Numbered from the stretch's first letter, positions 1-8,581 are shown. The stretch is 55,838 nucleotides of DNA from an uncultured Mailhella sp. (GCA_944323575.1 CALUTB010000004.1:1-55838); one strand, 5' to 3'. The notes: a model not told the origin generated them from the letters alone. Program-made: numbers and translations.

Positions 1-86
1 TGGGGGCATTCCTGCAGGGCCGGGGTCTTCTTTCTCTTCACCACCTTCTTCCGTTCGATACGGATAAGCTGCTGAATCGTAGGCAT
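1..86 (-). CDS. rpsL: 30S ribosomal protein S12, N-terminal fragment
   Basis: The first 28 codons are visible before the window edge. They begin [20 protein letters not shown] and continue TPALQECP, which is the characteristic N-terminus of ribosomal protein S12 (decoding-centre protein of the small subunit). The ATG is at 84-86 on the minus strand, preceded by a strong GGAGGA ribosome-binding site. In most bacteria rpsL leads the str operon (rpsL-rpsG-fusA), which would continue off the left edge. The call rests on a short but very conserved stretch. Confidence 0.93.
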   Translation of the reverse strand, partial: MPTIQQLIRIERKKVVKRKKTPALQECP

Positions 87-411
87 GTGTTCCTCCAAAA
101 TGAAAACACAAAGTTAGGCCAAAGAACGATATCAAATATCTTTGAATAATTAATTTGTCAAGAAAAATTTCCGGAATCTTCCGGTCTTGGAACGGCACGG
201 CTTTGGCGTGTACGTGGAAGGAAGAGGGACCGTGATACGACGTCGGAAAGAATACGGGAGGAAGATGCGGGGAAAAATTGTACGTCCGGAGTAGACAGCC
301 CGTTCTTCGAATCGGCCGGAAACCGTCGGACGGAGGCTCGATCCGAAAGATCGTTGACACGAGGCAGTCTCGCGTTTACCCCGGAAGAAAACAATGTTTT
401 CAGGAGGCCGC
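87..411. other. Divergent intergenic region rpsL/hypD
   Basis: This stretch separates rpsL (minus) from hypD (plus). It holds the rpsL promoter in its left half. I see no gene and no clear promoter for hypD in the remainder. Confidence 0.6.
133..161 (-). promoter_or_regulatory. Probable sigma-70 promoter for rpsL
   Basis: On the minus strand a perfect -35 TTGACA (156-161) is followed after 17 bp by TATTTG (133-138) in an AT-rich setting, about 50 bp upstream of the rpsL start codon. Position and spacing fit a housekeeping promoter for the ribosomal protein operon. Confidence 0.6.
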
Positions 412-1518
412 ATGGATATTTCTTCCTCGTTTCACGATCCGGCGCTCTGCCGTGCTCTCCTTGACAGACTGACCCTCGAAATTGAGGAGCTGGGCAGACC
501 GGTGCGCTTCATGGAGGTATGCGGCACGCATACGGTATCGATTTTCCGTAGCGGCCTCCGTTCTCTTCTGCCGGAAGGGCTGGAACATCTTTCCGGCCCC
601 GGGTGCCCTGTCTGCGTTACACATGACTCCGAAGTCGACGTCTTTATCCGTGCGGCAGAGAAGCCGGATGTCATTGTGACCACATTCGGAGACCTTCTGC
701 GCGTGCCGGGTCCGGATGGGCGCTCTCTCAAGCATGCCATGGCCGAGGGAGCCCGTGTGCAGGTGGTCTATTCGCCTCTGGACGCCGTAAAAATAGCGGC
801 GGAACATCCCAACGACACGGTCGTTTTTCCTTCCGTGGGCTTTGAGACCACGGCGCCCGTCTTTGCCGGGGCACTCATGACTGCGCGGAAGATGGGGCTT
901 TCCAATTTCTGCATCATTCCATGCAACAAACTTGTGCCTCCTGCCATGCGGGCGCTTCTGTCCGGAGAGGGGGGGACGGCCGGCAAAGTTGATGCCTTTC
1001 TTTTGCCCGGTCATGTGGCGGTGGTGCTCGGACTGGCTCCCTTTGCCTTTCTGGCCGAAGAATTCGGACGTCCGGCCGTGGTGGGCGGCTTTGAACCGGC
1101 GGATATTCTTTCCGCCCTGTGCCTCATGATCGAGATGTTGCGACGGGGAAAGCCGGAAGTGCGCAACACCTATACGCGGGCTGTGAGCAGGGAGGGCAGC
1201 CCTCAGGCCCGTCGCATCATGGACATGGTGTTCCGCGTGACAGATGCCCGCTGGCGTGGACTTGGGAACATTCCGGACAGCGGTCTTGCTCTGCGCGAGG
1301 AGTGGAAGCAGTACGATGCTCTGGAACGGCTTGGTCTTGCTCTCGGAGAGTCAGGGCATATTCCCGGCTGCCGCTGCGGAGATATTCTGCGGGGGGCGCT
1401 CACGCCGGACAAGTGTCCTCTTTTCGGAAGAACCTGCACACCTCAGAATCCTACGGGACCGTGCATGGTTTCGACGGAAGGTAGCTGTGCGGCATGGTAC
1501 CGTTATCGGGGAGTATAG
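412..1518 (+). CDS. hypD: Hydrogenase maturation protein HypD
   Basis: HypD is the Fe-S scaffold protein on which, with HypC, the Fe(CN)2CO group of [NiFe]-hydrogenases is assembled in the cytoplasm. The 368-residue product has the family signatures FMEVCGTHT near the N-terminus, GPGCPVCVT, the GFETTAP segment, and a C-terminal Cys-rich stretch (IPGCRCGDILRG, then CPLFGRTCTP) that binds the [4Fe-4S] cluster. An in-frame ATG exists 18 bp upstream at 394. I chose 412 because AGGAGG lies at 402-407 and family members begin near here, although the spacing is short. hypE lies downstream, separated by trpB. Confidence 0.93.
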   Translation: MDISSSFHDPALCRALLDRLTLEIEELGRPVRFMEVCGTHTVSIFRSGLRSLLPEGLEHLSGPGCPVCVTHDSEVDVFIRAAEKPDVIVTTFGDLLRVPGPDGRSLKHAMAEGARVQVVYSPLDAVKIAAEHPNDTVVFPSVGFETTAPVFAGALMTARKMGLSNFCIIPCNKLVPPAMRALLSGEGGTAGKVDAFLLPGHVAVVLGLAPFAFLAEEFGRPAVVGGFEPADILSALCLMIEMLRRGKPEVRNTYTRAVSREGSPQARRIMDMVFRVTDARWRGLGNIPDSGLALREEWKQYDALERLGLALGESGHIPGCRCGDILRGALTPDKCPLFGRTCTPQNPTGPCMVSTEGSCAAWYRYRGV

Positions 1519-1556
1519 CGGAGGAGTTTGAAACGCTTTTTGCGGCAGATATGCTG

Positions 1557-1574
1557 AGAGGAGATCTCTCCTCT
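1557..1574. repeat. Inverted repeat abutting the trpB leader promoter
   Basis: AGAGGAGA (1557-1564) and TCTCCTCT (1567-1574) form a perfect 8-bp inverted repeat with a 2-bp spacer. It touches the first base of the -35 hexamer of the putative trpB leader promoter. It could be an operator or a weak 3' structure for hypD; the sequence does not decide. Confidence 0.4.
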
Positions 1575-1603
1575 TGACAGGAGACTTTGTTTTTGAGTAT
1601 GAA
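1574..1603 (+). promoter_or_regulatory. Probable promoter of the trpB leader
   Basis: TTGACA (1574-1579) and TATGAA (1598-1603) are separated by 18 bp, just upstream of the Trp-rich leader peptide. Transcription would start near 1610, so the leader peptide ATG at 1611 would be at or very near the transcript 5' end. This implies leaderless initiation or a start slightly different from predicted. Confidence 0.5.
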
Positions 1604-1610
1604 TGAGGCC

Positions 1611-1664
1611 ATGAATACGAACGCTTCCAGAACTCTTTCCTGCATGTGGTGGTGGCCCTGCTAA
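1611..1664 (+). CDS. trpL: trp-type attenuator leader peptide
   Basis: The 17-codon open frame reads MNTNASRTLSCMWWWPC and stops with TAA at 1662-1664. Three consecutive Trp codons near the end are the hallmark of a ribosome-mediated trp attenuator. An in-frame ATG at 1599 would add four residues (MNEA). No good Shine-Dalgarno sits at the usual distance from 1611; AGGAG at 1579-1583 is far from either start. The peptide lies inside a set of mutually exclusive RNA stems ahead of trpB. Its role is to sense charged tRNA-Trp by ribosome stalling, not to act as a protein. Confidence 0.85.
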   Translation: MNTNASRTLSCMWWWPC

Positions 1665-1738
1665 AGAGGCCGGGTTCTGGAGTATTATTTACAAGAGCAG
1701 CACATGAACCGCGGTCGGAGTGACGACCGCGGTTTTTT
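1627..1738 (+). promoter_or_regulatory. Transcription attenuator controlling trpB
   Basis: Three alternative pairings can be read directly. The pause stem pairs CCAGAAC (1627-1633) with GTTCTGG (1674-1680), enclosing the Trp codons. The antiterminator pairs 1668-1676 (GGCCGGGTT) with 1707-1716, with one bulged G. The terminator pairs AACCGCGGTCG (1707-1717) with CGACCGCGGTT (1724-1734), loop GAGTGA, followed by a run of six T (1733-1738). Stalling at the Trp codons would block the first stem and favour the antiterminator, allowing readthrough into trpB when tryptophan is scarce. Confidence 0.85.
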
Positions 1739-1786
1739 ATACCCGGAAACGGAAAAGGTCGTGCTCCACCCAGAAAGGAGTCAGAC

Positions 1787-2998
1787 ATGAGTGTTTCCGA
1801 ATCCAGCAAGATCTGCGCCCAGGCCTTTGAAACCGGTTTTTTCGGTCCCTATGGCGGTCAGTTTGTTCCCGAATCTCTCAAAAAGGTTCTGGACGAGGTC
1901 AACGATGCTTTTGTCACCTATCGGAATGATCCGGAATTCAAGGCGGAATTGGCCGGGCTTTTCACCCATTACTGCGGACGTCCTTCTCCTATTTTCCACT
2001 GTCGCAATCTGAGCAGGGAGCTTGGCGGCGCGCAGATCTATCTCAAGCGTGAGGATCTGAATCATCTTGGTGCACACAAAATAAACAATACGCTCGGTCA
2101 GGTACTTCTGGCCAAACGCATGGGCAAGACACGTCTTGTGGCGGAAACCGGAGCCGGACAGCACGGCGTGGCCACGGCGGCTACGGCGGCGCTTTTCGGG
2201 ATGAAGTGCGTCGTGTATATGGGTGAGGAGGATATGCATCGTCAGGCCCTCAACGTGTTCCGTATGCGCATGATGGGGGCGGAAGTACGTGCAGCCATGA
2301 GCGGTCAGCGTACGCTCAAAGAGGCCGTTGATGAGGCTTTGAACTGCTTTGTCAATGATCCCAATATGTTTTATGTGCTCGGCTCTGCCGTTGGACCGCA
2401 TCCCTATCCTGTGATGGTTCGGCATTTTCAGTCCATCATCGGTCGTGAGGCACGAAATCAGAGCATCGAAGAGATCGGCCGCCTGCCAGACTATGCCATT
2501 GCCTGCGTGGGCGGAGGCTCCAATTCCATCGGCATGTTTGCGGGATTTCTTGATGATGAGGTGAAGCTTGTCGGCGTGGAGCCTGGAGGCAAGGGACCCG
2601 GATACGGGGAGCACGCCGCCAGCCTCTGCAAGGGAAGACCCGGCATTCTTCACGGTTTCAACGGGTATGTGCTTCAGGATGAAAGGGGAAATGTGGCCCC
2701 CGTATATTCCATTTCGGCCGGTCTCGATTATCCGGGCGTGGGGCCTGAACACTGTCAGCTCAAGGATTCCGGTCGGGCCGAATATGTGACTGTCACTGAT
2801 GCTGAGGCCGTAGATGCTTTCCTTACGCTGTCCAGAAAGGAAGGCATCATTCCCGCTCTGGAATCTTCCCATGCGCTTGCCTATGCGATGCGCATCGCGC
2901 CGACCTTGGATAAGGACAAGATTCTCATGGTTTGTCTTTCCGGTCGGGGAGACAAGGACGTGGCGCAGATTTCCGAGCTTCTGAAGAACAGAGCGTAG
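1787..2998 (+). CDS. trpB: Tryptophan synthase beta chain
   Basis: TrpB is the PLP enzyme that condenses indole with L-serine to give L-tryptophan. The 403-residue product has the family N-terminus ([11 protein letters not shown]), the PLP-lysine motif [12 protein letters not shown], the GAGQHG motif and the phosphate-binding loop [10 protein letters not shown]. The length is normal and AAAGGAG precedes the ATG. No trpA or other trp gene lies nearby. It sits between hypD and hypE and has its own trp attenuator, so its expression is probably tied to tryptophan supply independently of the hyp genes. Confidence 0.96.
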   Translation: MSVSESSKICAQAFETGFFGPYGGQFVPESLKKVLDEVNDAFVTYRNDPEFKAELAGLFTHYCGRPSPIFHCRNLSRELGGAQIYLKREDLNHLGAHKINNTLGQVLLAKRMGKTRLVAETGAGQHGVATAATAALFGMKCVVYMGEEDMHRQALNVFRMRMMGAEVRAAMSGQRTLKEAVDEALNCFVNDPNMFYVLGSAVGPHPYPVMVRHFQSIIGREARNQSIEEIGRLPDYAIACVGGGSNSIGMFAGFLDDEVKLVGVEPGGKGPGYGEHAASLCKGRPGILHGFNGYVLQDERGNVAPVYSISAGLDYPGVGPEHCQLKDSGRAEYVTVTDAEAVDAFLTLSRKEGIIPALESSHALAYAMRIAPTLDKDKILMVCLSGRGDKDVAQISELLKNRA

Positions 2999-3177
2999 AC
3001 GCGGCGCGGAGTGATTCACGTCCGGTTTTCTGTCCATGATGGAGGGAAAACCGGGCGTTTCCCTTTGTCGGCTTTTGTGTTACTTTTGTGCCCTGCAACG
3101 GCCGGAACGCTTGAAGTTCCCGAAAGCGGCGGAAGCTGTCCTTCCGGACCGGCCTCTGATTTCTTGCAAAGGGCATC

Positions 3178-4176
3178 ATGAAGATTCTCCTCGACAGCGG
3201 AAGCGGCGGCAGGGCCTCGCAGAGGCTCATCTCAGATGTATTTCTTCGGCATTTCGACAACTCCATACTGCGTCGCATGGATGATGCCGCGATCTTTTCT
3301 CTGCAGGGATCCGTGGCCATGAGCACCGACGGGTACACCGTGACGCCTCTCTTCTTTCCGGGGGGCAGCATAGGAACTCTTGCCGTGCACGGTACGGTGA
3401 ACGACGTGTCCATGATGGGGGCACGTCCACGTTATCTTTCCTGCGGATTCATTATCGAGGAAGGACTTGAATTTGAGATCCTCGAACAAGTCGTGGCCGA
3501 CATGGCTTCGGCTGCGAACAAGGCCGGCGTCGACATCGTGACGGGCGATACCAAGGTCGTTCCCAGAGGAGCGTGCGACAAGATGTTCATCACTACGGCG
3601 GGAGTGGGAGAAGTGCTGACTGATCCTGCGCCTTCCGGCCATGCTGCACGTCCCGGCGACGCCGTCATCGTGAGCGGGGCCATGGGGGATCACGGACTTA
3701 CGGTTATGGCCGGACGGGATGGCCTGTCCTTTGCTGCGGATGTGGCGAGCGACAGCGCTCCGCTGAACTGCATGGTCGAGCGTCTGCTGCTCGAGGTAGG
3801 AGACATTCACGTATTACGGGATCCTACCCGTGGAGGTCTTGCTACCACTCTTAATGAGATAGTCGAGCAGTCAGGGGTGGGATGCAGGATCGAGGAAGCT
3901 GCCGTGCCTGTGCATGACAGCGTCCGGGCGGGTTGTGACGTTCTCGGTCTGGACCCCCTGTATCTTGCCAACGAAGGCAAGCTCATCTGCATTCTGCCCC
4001 GCGAAAAGGCGCAGGCTGCACTTGAGGTCATGCAATCGTGTGAGTTCGGTGCCGAAGCTGCCATTATCGGCGAGATTCTGGACACGGGGAAGTCCCGGGT
4101 GGAACTTCGCACCCTTATGGGCGGCACAAGGCTGCTTTCCATGCTTGAAGGGGCGCAGCTGCCCCGCATATGTTGA
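3178..4176 (+). CDS. hypE: Hydrogenase maturation protein HypE
   Basis: HypE dehydrates a C-terminal thiocarbamoylated cysteine, added by HypF, to the thiocyanate that donates cyanide to the hydrogenase iron. The 332-residue product ends in PRIC, the invariant HypE terminus carrying the modified cysteine. It also has the PurM/AIR-synthase-like N-terminus (SGSGGRAS, MDDAAIF, STDGYTVTP) and the MGDHG and DPTRGGLAT motifs. AAAGGG precedes the start. The next gene begins 7 bp downstream, so the two are probably cotranscribed. A 179-bp gap without a clear terminator separates it from trpB. Confidence 0.95.
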   Translation: MKILLDSGSGGRASQRLISDVFLRHFDNSILRRMDDAAIFSLQGSVAMSTDGYTVTPLFFPGGSIGTLAVHGTVNDVSMMGARPRYLSCGFIIEEGLEFEILEQVVADMASAANKAGVDIVTGDTKVVPRGACDKMFITTAGVGEVLTDPAPSGHAARPGDAVIVSGAMGDHGLTVMAGRDGLSFAADVASDSAPLNCMVERLLLEVGDIHVLRDPTRGGLATTLNEIVEQSGVGCRIEEAAVPVHDSVRAGCDVLGLDPLYLANEGKLICILPREKAQAALEVMQSCEFGAEAAIIGEILDTGKSRVELRTLMGGTRLLSMLEGAQLPRIC

Positions 4177-4183
4177 GGTTTTC

Positions 4184-5242
4184 ATGCGTATTGCCGTATG
4201 GAACACCGCATTTCTGGGCGATTCCGTGCTTACTCTGCCTCTCATACGCACCATCAGGGCTGCGTGGCCGGAGGCGGAGCTGGATTTCTATGTACGGGGG
4301 GGGCTTGCCTCGCTGTATGAGGCGCAGCCGGAAATTTCGCAAGTGTATGTCTGCGATAAGCGCGGCAGAGAGAAAGGTCTCGTCGCCATGCTGCGACAGG
4401 GACGGATGATTGCTCAGCGCAGATATGATGTCTGGGTAGATGCACATCTGAGTCTGCGCAGTTCCTGCATGGCATGGGCCAGCAGGGCGGATATACGTGT
4501 GGGGTATACCGAGGCCGCACTCTCCAGGTTTGTGTTTACGCGCCGTGTCAGCCGGCATTTCCGGGACTTTCAGGAAATAGAACGTCTTCTTCTCCTGGCC
4601 GAAGCTCTGGACATTCCTCGTTCCGTGCTGCATGACGAATCCCTGCACTGGCCGAAGCTTGTGCTCCCGTCCCAAGCCGTAGAACAGGCGGAAAAAGAGC
4701 TTTCGGTACTGCCGGCAGGTCCGACCATAGGACTTCATCCCGGTTCGGTATGGCCCACCAAACGTTGGACTCCGGAAGGATTTGCCTTTATTCTGCGCCG
4801 AGCGCTTGAGAACGGGGTGAATGCAGTACTTCTGGCCGGTCCAGGCGAAGAACATACGGCTGCAGAAGTACGCTCTCTTGCGGGAGTTTCGGAAAACGAG
4901 CCGCGTTTTCTGGATCTTTCAGGAAAGACATCCCTGCTTTCCCTGGCCGCCGTTTTGGGCAGACTGGACGACTATATTACCAATGACTCCGGTCCCATGC
5001 ATCTTGCTTGGGCGCAGCATACTCCGGTGACGGCCCTGTTCGGTCCTACGGTGCGTGAACTCGGTTTTGCGCCGCGGGGGGAGCAGAGCAGCGTGATGGA
5101 GGTTGACGAGCCGTGCCGCCCCTGCGGACTGCATGGACATACGATCTGCCCCAAGGGACATTTCAACTGCATGAAGAACATTGCTCCGGAAATCGTATGG
5201 CGCGACGTGGAGCGCAAGCTTTCTGCTCGGGTACAGGAATAA
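4184..5242 (+). CDS. waaF: ADP-heptose:LPS heptosyltransferase, WaaF-like (GT9)
   Basis: This 352-residue glycosyltransferase family 9 protein would transfer heptose from ADP-heptose to the inner core of lipopolysaccharide on the cytoplasmic face. Seen in the sequence are the N-terminal MRIAVWNTAFLGDSVLTLPL nucleotide-fold start, the GLHPGSVWPTKRW donor-binding motif, and NDSGPMHLAWA followed by a Cys-containing segment (PCRPCG, then GHFNCM) typical of heptosyltransferase II. The frame extends upstream into hypE, so I took the ATG at 4184, just past the hypE stop. The stop lies 3 bp before the next ATG. Heptosyltransferase II is favoured over I but not proven. Confidence 0.8.
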   Translation: MRIAVWNTAFLGDSVLTLPLIRTIRAAWPEAELDFYVRGGLASLYEAQPEISQVYVCDKRGREKGLVAMLRQGRMIAQRRYDVWVDAHLSLRSSCMAWASRADIRVGYTEAALSRFVFTRRVSRHFRDFQEIERLLLLAEALDIPRSVLHDESLHWPKLVLPSQAVEQAEKELSVLPAGPTIGLHPGSVWPTKRWTPEGFAFILRRALENGVNAVLLAGPGEEHTAAEVRSLAGVSENEPRFLDLSGKTSLLSLAAVLGRLDDYITNDSGPMHLAWAQHTPVTALFGPTVRELGFAPRGEQSSVMEVDEPCRPCGLHGHTICPKGHFNCMKNIAPEIVWRDVERKLSARVQE

Positions 5243-5245
5243 CTC

Positions 5246-6103
5246 ATGTCTTCCAACAAACAGAGACCGCTGCCGCAGAGTCTCGGTCTGCCTTTTACCG
5301 GCGCGGACAGTCATGCACATCTCGATGACGAGCGCCTTCTGTCCGATCTTTCCGGGATGCTGGAACGAGCCGCCGCTTCAGGTGTCTCCCTTATCGTGCA
5401 TATGTTTCTTCAGCACGAACGTTATGCTGCGAACAGAGACATCATTCTTGATGCCGCCGCTTCATTGTCCGTTGCTCCCGACATCTGCTTTGCCCGAGGA
5501 CTGCATCCCGAGGATGTGCTGCATGCTGATGAAGAGGAATGGGAACATCTTGTGGATGCAGTGAAGAATGATCCCCTCATCAGGGCCATAGGTGAAATCG
5601 GCCTGGATTACCACTATGAGGAGGGCTATTCACCCTCGGCTCTTCAGGAGTCGTGGTTCCGGCGGCAGCTTCGTCTGGCAAAGAAGCTGGATAAGCCTGT
5701 GGTCATTCATGCCCGCGATGCCTGGGACAAGGTTTTTGATATTCTGGATGAAGAAGGCATGCGTGAGTGGCCTCTGCTCTGGCACTGTTTTGGTGGAGAC
5801 GCTGCCCGTGCCGCCCGGATCATGGAACACGGATGGCACATTGCCTTCGGGGGGGCATCCACATTCAAGGCCAACAGTGAGGTGCGGGAGGCTCTTCATT
5901 CCGTACTGCCTGAAAGGCTCATGCTGGAGACGGACTGTCCCTATCTTGCTCCTGTGCCCTGGCGTGGAAAAACCAATGAACCGGCGCTGACCGTATTTAC
6001 GGCGGAGTGCCTTGCCGGAGAACTCGGCATGAGTACGGAAGATCTCTGGACACTTGCCGGCGAGAATGCCCGCCGTTTTTTCGGCATGCAGAAGAACGAC
6101 TGA
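5246..6103 (+). CDS. tatD: TatD-family metal-dependent hydrolase/DNase
   Basis: TatD-family proteins are TIM-barrel metallo-hydrolases with 3'-5' exonuclease or related activity. The 285-residue product shows the DSHAHLDD metal-binding motif near residue 25, AIGEIGLDYHY, the VIHARDAW segment, WHCFGGD and the C-terminal LETDCPYLAPVPWRGKTNEP signature. The length is normal. It starts 3 bp after the heptosyltransferase stop, implying translation from one transcript. Substrate in vivo is not established for most members. Confidence 0.88.
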   Translation: MSSNKQRPLPQSLGLPFTGADSHAHLDDERLLSDLSGMLERAAASGVSLIVHMFLQHERYAANRDIILDAAASLSVAPDICFARGLHPEDVLHADEEEWEHLVDAVKNDPLIRAIGEIGLDYHYEEGYSPSALQESWFRRQLRLAKKLDKPVVIHARDAWDKVFDILDEEGMREWPLLWHCFGGDAARAARIMEHGWHIAFGGASTFKANSEVREALHSVLPERLMLETDCPYLAPVPWRGKTNEPALTVFTAECLAGELGMSTEDLWTLAGENARRFFGMQKND

Positions 6104-6251
6104 CATTTGCTGCGGCGGGACTTTTCATGTTTTCCGAATTACGGATGCAGAAAGGCGTTGTCGTGGGGCAAAGATTATGAAATCGGGCAACGATATGCCC
6201 GCATCAGAAGACAGGCTCTCTCAGAGCGACAGATATATTCAGGAGAAAAGG

Positions 6252-7604
6252 ATGGGCAGACCCGGCTTTCATTGCATCACGTTTGGCTGTCAGATGAACG
6301 TCAACGACTCTCAATGGGTGACCCGCGCCCTCATGCGCCTGGGGTTTGAGGAAAAATCGCTGGAAGAGGCCGACGTGGTGTTTCTCAATACCTGCTCCGT
6401 GCGTGAAAAGCCGGAACAGAAGGTGTACAGTGCCCTTGGTCGTGTGCAGCGTGCCAATCCCCGTGCCGTGGTCGGTGTGGCCGGATGTGTTGCTCAGCAG
6501 CTCGGAGAGAAACTCATGCATCGTCATCCGCAGGTGCGTCTGGTGGCTGGAAGCGACGGCGTGGCATCCGTTCCGGAGGCTTTTGTCCGTCTGCTTCACG
6601 AGCCGAAACTGAAGTTGTCCTACCTGGATTTTACCGACGTGTTTCCCGATCGGGATCCCTGTCTTGTGGATGCTTCCGGTAGCCCGGAGCAGGAGGGTGT
6701 GACGCCTGTGGCGTATGTGAACATCATGCAGGGCTGCGACAACTTCTGCGCTTACTGCATTGTGCCCTATACGCGAGGGCCGCGTAAATCCCGTTCCACG
6801 CAAGCAGTGCTTGATGAATGTCGGGCATGGGTGGCTCGAGGAGCTGGAGACATTACCCTGCTCGGACAGAACGTCAACGTGTTCGGCAACGACCAGAGTG
6901 GCGACGGTACCGCTTTTCCTGAGCTGCTGCGTCAGGTGGCTGCTATTCCGGGGCTTCGTCGCATCCGTTTTGTTTCCGCGCATCCCCGGGATTTTTCGCA
7001 GGAAACCATTGATATGTTTGCCGAGCTGCCTCAGCTCTGTCCTCGTCTGCATCTTCCGCTCCAGTCCGGTTCCGATTCCATGCTGAAAAAAATGGGCCGC
7101 GGATATACGATGGAACGCTATCTTTCCGTCGTGGAGGCCCTGCGCAGCGCTCGTCCCGATATGGCACTTTCCACCGATCTTATTGTGGGATTTCCTTCAG
7201 AAACGGAAGAAGAGTTCGAAGACACACTGAAAGCCATAGACAGCTGTGGATTCATGTCGAGCTTCTCTTTCTGTTATTCCGACAGACCAGGCACCAGAGC
7301 TTCGGCCATGCCTTTCAAGATTCCCCATGAGGTACAGCTTGAACGCCTTGAACGCCTTCAGAGTCTGCAGAATGAGCGGGCCGAGGCATGGCTGCGCAGT
7401 CGAGTTGGCATGACGACGGATGTTCTGCTGGAGTCTCCCAGTCACAGACAGGATGAAGGGTGCAACGAATGGCAGGGGCGTGATCCGTGGGGCGACATGG
7501 TGAATGTCCGTATGCCGGAAGGTGAGGGATGTGCGGGACAGTTCGTGAACGTGAATATAGAGAAAGCGTTGAAACATTCTCTCAAGGCTGTGCCGTCTCA
7601 GTGA
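6252..7604 (+). CDS. miaB: tRNA-2-methylthio-N6-dimethylallyladenosine synthase
   Basis: MiaB is a radical-SAM methylthiotransferase that adds the 2-methylthio group to i6A37 of tRNAs reading UNN codons. The 450-residue product has three N-terminal cluster cysteines (FGCQMN, LNTCSVR, GVAGCVAQ), the radical-SAM motif CDNFCAYC with PYTRG following, the SAHPRDF segment and a C-terminal TRAM domain. The frame extends far upstream, but AGGAG at 6241-6245 six bases before the ATG at 6252 and the family N-terminus decide the start. It lies 148 bp after tatD. Confidence 0.95.
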   Translation: MGRPGFHCITFGCQMNVNDSQWVTRALMRLGFEEKSLEEADVVFLNTCSVREKPEQKVYSALGRVQRANPRAVVGVAGCVAQQLGEKLMHRHPQVRLVAGSDGVASVPEAFVRLLHEPKLKLSYLDFTDVFPDRDPCLVDASGSPEQEGVTPVAYVNIMQGCDNFCAYCIVPYTRGPRKSRSTQAVLDECRAWVARGAGDITLLGQNVNVFGNDQSGDGTAFPELLRQVAAIPGLRRIRFVSAHPRDFSQETIDMFAELPQLCPRLHLPLQSGSDSMLKKMGRGYTMERYLSVVEALRSARPDMALSTDLIVGFPSETEEEFEDTLKAIDSCGFMSSFSFCYSDRPGTRASAMPFKIPHEVQLERLERLQSLQNERAEAWLRSRVGMTTDVLLESPSHRQDEGCNEWQGRDPWGDMVNVRMPEGEGCAGQFVNVNIEKALKHSLKAVPSQ

Positions 7605-7886
7605 TGGAACCATTTCTGTTGTACTCAGGATTCATGGAAGGCAGAGAAGATTGTAAAACAGTTTCGCCTGGATACGAAGAACGGAGAAAAGATTCTGCGT
7701 TGATGTTCTGTTTTTTCTCGCAGGGATGCAACGATTATTTTCGGTTGAAAAGGCCGACCGGTTCTCCTCGGCATGATGCTGAGTCACGAAGCAGTTTCAG
7801 AAGACTGAATCGCAGTTTGTTCGTAGGGAGTGATCTTTTTCAGAAAAGGCGATGCTGCTGATTCGGAACTGTGGTAGTGAGAAGAT
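7605..7886. other. Intergenic region between miaB and the accessory locus
   Basis: The miaB gene and the minus-strand operon converge here. Open frames in this stretch have no Shine-Dalgarno and no recognisable product. I see nothing besides the terminator at its right edge. Confidence 0.55.
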
Positions 7887-7930
7887 ATGAAAAAAGGCGG
7901 TAGAAGCATTGCTCCACCGCCTTTTTTCAT
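7887..7930. terminator. Bidirectional terminator at the locus left edge
   Basis: ATGAAAAAAGGCGGT (7887-7901) pairs perfectly with ACCGCCTTTTTTCAT (7916-7930), giving a 15-bp stem with A and T runs on either side. It ends the ComEA-like operon on the minus strand and can stop miaB transcripts on the plus strand. Confidence 0.9.
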
Positions 7931-7944
7931 GCGTTCAGATAGAA

Positions 7945-8244
7945 TCAGCAGTTGCATTCAGCGCCGGAAATGGCGTCGACGCGAAGAGCCTGCTCGGCCT
8001 GTTTAAGGGCGTCCTTGGTCATGCCGGGCACGTCGGCGAGTTCGTCGATGCTCATGAAGTCACCCATTTCTTCGCGGTACTCAAGGATGGCTTTAGCCAG
8101 GTCTTCATTGAGACCGGGCACAGCGGCCAGTTCCTGCTGAGTGGCGGTGTTGACGTTGAGACCGGCTTCGTCTTCAGCGAAGGAGACGGAGGAGAAGGTG
8201 AGAAGAAGGGCCAGAGCAAGAGCGGAGGAAAGAGCGTTTTTCAT
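7945..8244 (-). CDS. Exported ComEA-like helix-hairpin-helix protein (HhH-1)
   Basis: The 99-residue product has a Sec signal peptide (about residues 1-23, ending VSFA) and one helix-hairpin-helix domain of the ComEA type: NVNTATQQELAAVPGL, then IDELADVPGM. It ends in CNC. ComEA is the periplasmic DNA receptor of competence systems, but no comEC or pilus gene lies nearby. Two related exported proteins follow ASST-8 at the other end of the locus, so a role linked to the sulfotransferases is more likely than DNA uptake; this is inference. AAGGAG precedes the start. It is the last gene of the operon headed by the 965-residue protein. Confidence 0.82.
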   Translation of the reverse strand: MKNALSSALALALLLTFSSVSFAEDEAGLNVNTATQQELAAVPGLNEDLAKAILEYREEMGDFMSIDELADVPGMTKDALKQAEQALRVDAISGAECNC

Positions 8245-8263
8245 GGGGAATCTCCTTTGAGAG

Positions 8264-8467
8264 TTACCAGCTGAGGTAGGACCAGGAATACATGAGGAAA
8301 CAGATGAGAAGGGAAAGCAGCGAGGATGCGACAAGACAGATGTGCTTGCGGCCCAGGCCGTACTTGGGACTGTGGGCATGGAATATGCCCATGTAGATAG
8401 CCGTTGCCGTGGCCCAGAAGAGCAGCAGGGCGAACAGTATCTGAAGATAGAAATAAATGCCTGTCAT
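8264..8467 (-). CDS. Small two-helix inner-membrane protein
   Basis: The 67-residue product has two hydrophobic helices (about residues 4-28 and 44-66) joined by a short basic loop, so both ends probably lie on the same side of the membrane. I do not recognise the family. Its ATG overlaps the TGA of a 34-codon frame upstream in an ATGA arrangement, suggesting translational coupling. HhH-1 starts about 20 bp after its stop. It sits downstream of the YeiH-type transporter and could be an accessory subunit; that is inference. Confidence 0.6.
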   Translation of the reverse strand: MTGIYFYLQILFALLLFWATATAIYMGIFHAHSPKYGLGRKHICLVASSLLSLLICFLMYSWSYLSW

Positions 8468-8568
8468 GGTAGTTCCTTGAGGGAGGTGGGGGAAACTGAC
8501 CGGTCCGTCCCCGGGGACAGGGAACGGTCGTGGTGTTCATCAGAACCTGTGTTGATGATCTGCGGCAT
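8464..8568 (-). CDS. Possible 34-residue hydrophilic small protein
   Basis: The frame begins ATG (8566-8568) with GGGAAAG upstream and ends with a TGA overlapping the ATG of the two-helix protein gene. The product is polar, Ser/Asp/His-rich and has no membrane segment or signal peptide. It may be a real small protein or only a leader that couples translation of the next gene. The evidence is a ribosome-binding site plus the ATGA overlap, nothing more. Confidence 0.35.
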   Translation of the reverse strand: MPQIINTGSDEHHDRSLSPGTDRSVSPTSLKELP

Positions 8569-8581
8569 GTTTTCTTTCCCG

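Noticed and set aside
1781-3037. A 418-codon open frame antisense to trpB
   Set aside because: trpB has complete family motifs and a ribosome-binding site; the antisense product resembles nothing and runs off both ends of trpB.
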